From a virus, in the IMG/VR virus record IMGVR_UViG_3300049617_000144, positions 1 through 64,000 of that record: 64,000 bases of DNA. One strand, 5' to 3'. The translations under genes and the position numbers were made by a program. The first letter of the stretch is position 1. Each line of letters starts with the position of its first letter. Shown in pieces: positions 63,515-64,000 of this stretch. The notes under the pieces are model-generated. The model was not told the DNA's origin. It worked only from the letters and a program-made list of their open reading frames with translations, and ran no database searches.

Positions 63515-63886
63515 TCATTCATTTTTACCACGCTGTTTGACGTGGAGGTAGAAAGTATAAGAATTCGGGATAGCTTGTTGGGTCTTGTTGTCTATTTGCT
63601 GTTTGTAAAGGACGTTGAGACGGGTATTACCTCCTTCGTAAGCAAGCAGTTCTTTAAGTCTTGATATTACACAATCGATAAAAGTGGCACTGCCAGTGAT
63701 ACGCAGTCCATCAAATGCAATCGTTGTTCCCTTGTGATTGCTAGGAATGATGCGTAATTGAGCAATGGGCAAGCCAGGAGCAAGACTATTCCAATGTTTA
63801 AGAGCATCCTCCTTGCTAGCTTTCCAGGGCTTATTCATTTGTGTACCCATATCAGGTTGGGCCTGCATCCATTCTTTGAAATTCAT
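63515..63886 (-). CDS. Hypothetical protein with targeting-like N-terminus, 123 aa
   Basis: ATG 63,886 with GGGAG upstream (the GTG before it is weaker). MNFKEWMQAQPDMGTQM matches the recurrent motif. The body is alpha/beta (IAQLRIIPSNHKG; ATFIDCVISRLKELL; YTFYLHVKQR). Not recognised. The start overlaps the upstream gene's TGA. Confidence 0.6.
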   Translation of the reverse strand: MNFKEWMQAQPDMGTQMNKPWKASKEDALKHWNSLAPGLPIAQLRIIPSNHKGTTIAFDGLRITGSATFIDCVISRLKELLAYEGGNTRLNVLYKQQIDNKTQQAIPNSYTFYLHVKQRGKNE

Positions 63887-64000
63887 CACAAACTCCCATC
63901 ATATGTGACTACCCAATAACAATCCGATCTATTGTCGCTCATTGTATGTAGGACAAGATGTGGAAAACGATGGTATCTTTTTGCCATCTTAAGAACACCC
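63886..64000 (-). CDS. C-terminal end of a gene running off the window, or 33-aa ORF
   Basis: A frame reading MAKRYHRFPHLVLHTM to VVTYDGSL ends at 63,886, overlapping the next start by one base. It stays open to the window edge, so ATG 63,987 may be internal. Too short to assign. Confidence 0.4.
   Translation of the reverse strand, partial: GVLKMAKRYHRFPHLVLHTMSDNRSDCYWVVTYDGSL

Noticed and set aside
1-64000. CRISPR arrays, rRNA genes and integrases of the tyrosine class
   Set aside because: I saw no regularly spaced direct repeats, no rRNA-like stretches and no tyrosine recombinase motifs.

Overview
The window looks like part of the genome of a large tailed phage (jumbo, T4-like myovirus type). 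It carries a T4-style replication and recombination set: a RecA/UvsX recombinase, a gp32-like ssDNA-binding protein, a UvsY-like protein, a UvsW-like helicase, a DnaB/gp41-type helicase, two PolA-fold polymerases, gp1-type dNMP kinase, thymidylate synthase, DHFR, dCMP deaminase and RNA ligase. It also holds a terminase ATPase gene, many tiny overlapping ORFs, and about eleven homing-type nuclease genes. The two ADP-heptose genes (HldE and HldD-like) suggest a Gram-negative host. I cannot name the phage or host from the sequence. Several single-base frameshifts could be assembly errors or real decay.

Layout. 0-10 kb (minus strand): YeaH/DUF444 (cut by the window edge) and PrkA kinase, then small proteins, HldE, DHFR and ThyA, with HNH and GIY-YIG genes between. 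10-17 kb: RNA ligase, a cluster of HNH/zinc nucleases, a tandem pair of paralogues, TnpB element 1, dNMP kinase. 18-28 kb: Ski2/Hel308-like helicase, LAGLIDADG nuclease, RecA, gp32-like SSB, a methyltransferase-like gene. 28-34 kb: dCMP deaminase, two structured non-coding segments, TnpB element 2, a terminase ATPase gene lacking its nuclease domain, an IS607 tnpA cassette inside another gene. 34-46 kb: UvsY-like, DnaB, Nudix, two PolA-like genes, TnpB element 3, aspartate carbamoyltransferase. 46-49.5 kb: small genes, then an island with a ribbon-helix-helix gene, tRNA-Ser and two promoter-to-terminator RNA units. 49.5-64 kb: P-loop kinase, phosphoesterases, two cysteine peptidases, a SET-domain protein, a ~0.9 kb ornate non-coding RNA candidate, intein-containing UvsW, HldD-like epimerase, methyltransferase, GIY-YIG.

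How it works together. The nucleotide genes (PyrB, dCMP deaminase, ThyA, DHFR, dNMP kinase, Nudix) would feed DNA synthesis. RNA ligase, a PNK-like kinase and a 2H phosphoesterase resemble a split RNA-repair kit. HldE and HldD-like would make or divert ADP-heptose.

The strongest unusual signals are: (1) the ~914-nt RNA candidate at 53,007-53,920; (2) a shared N-terminal motif, resembling the T4 capsid-targeting sequence, on about 14 otherwise unrelated proteins; (3) three TnpB elements with conserved ends, candidate omega-RNAs, and a common AGGGTT left flank; (4) several other compact structured RNAs; (5) insertions whose removal restores plausible reading frames.
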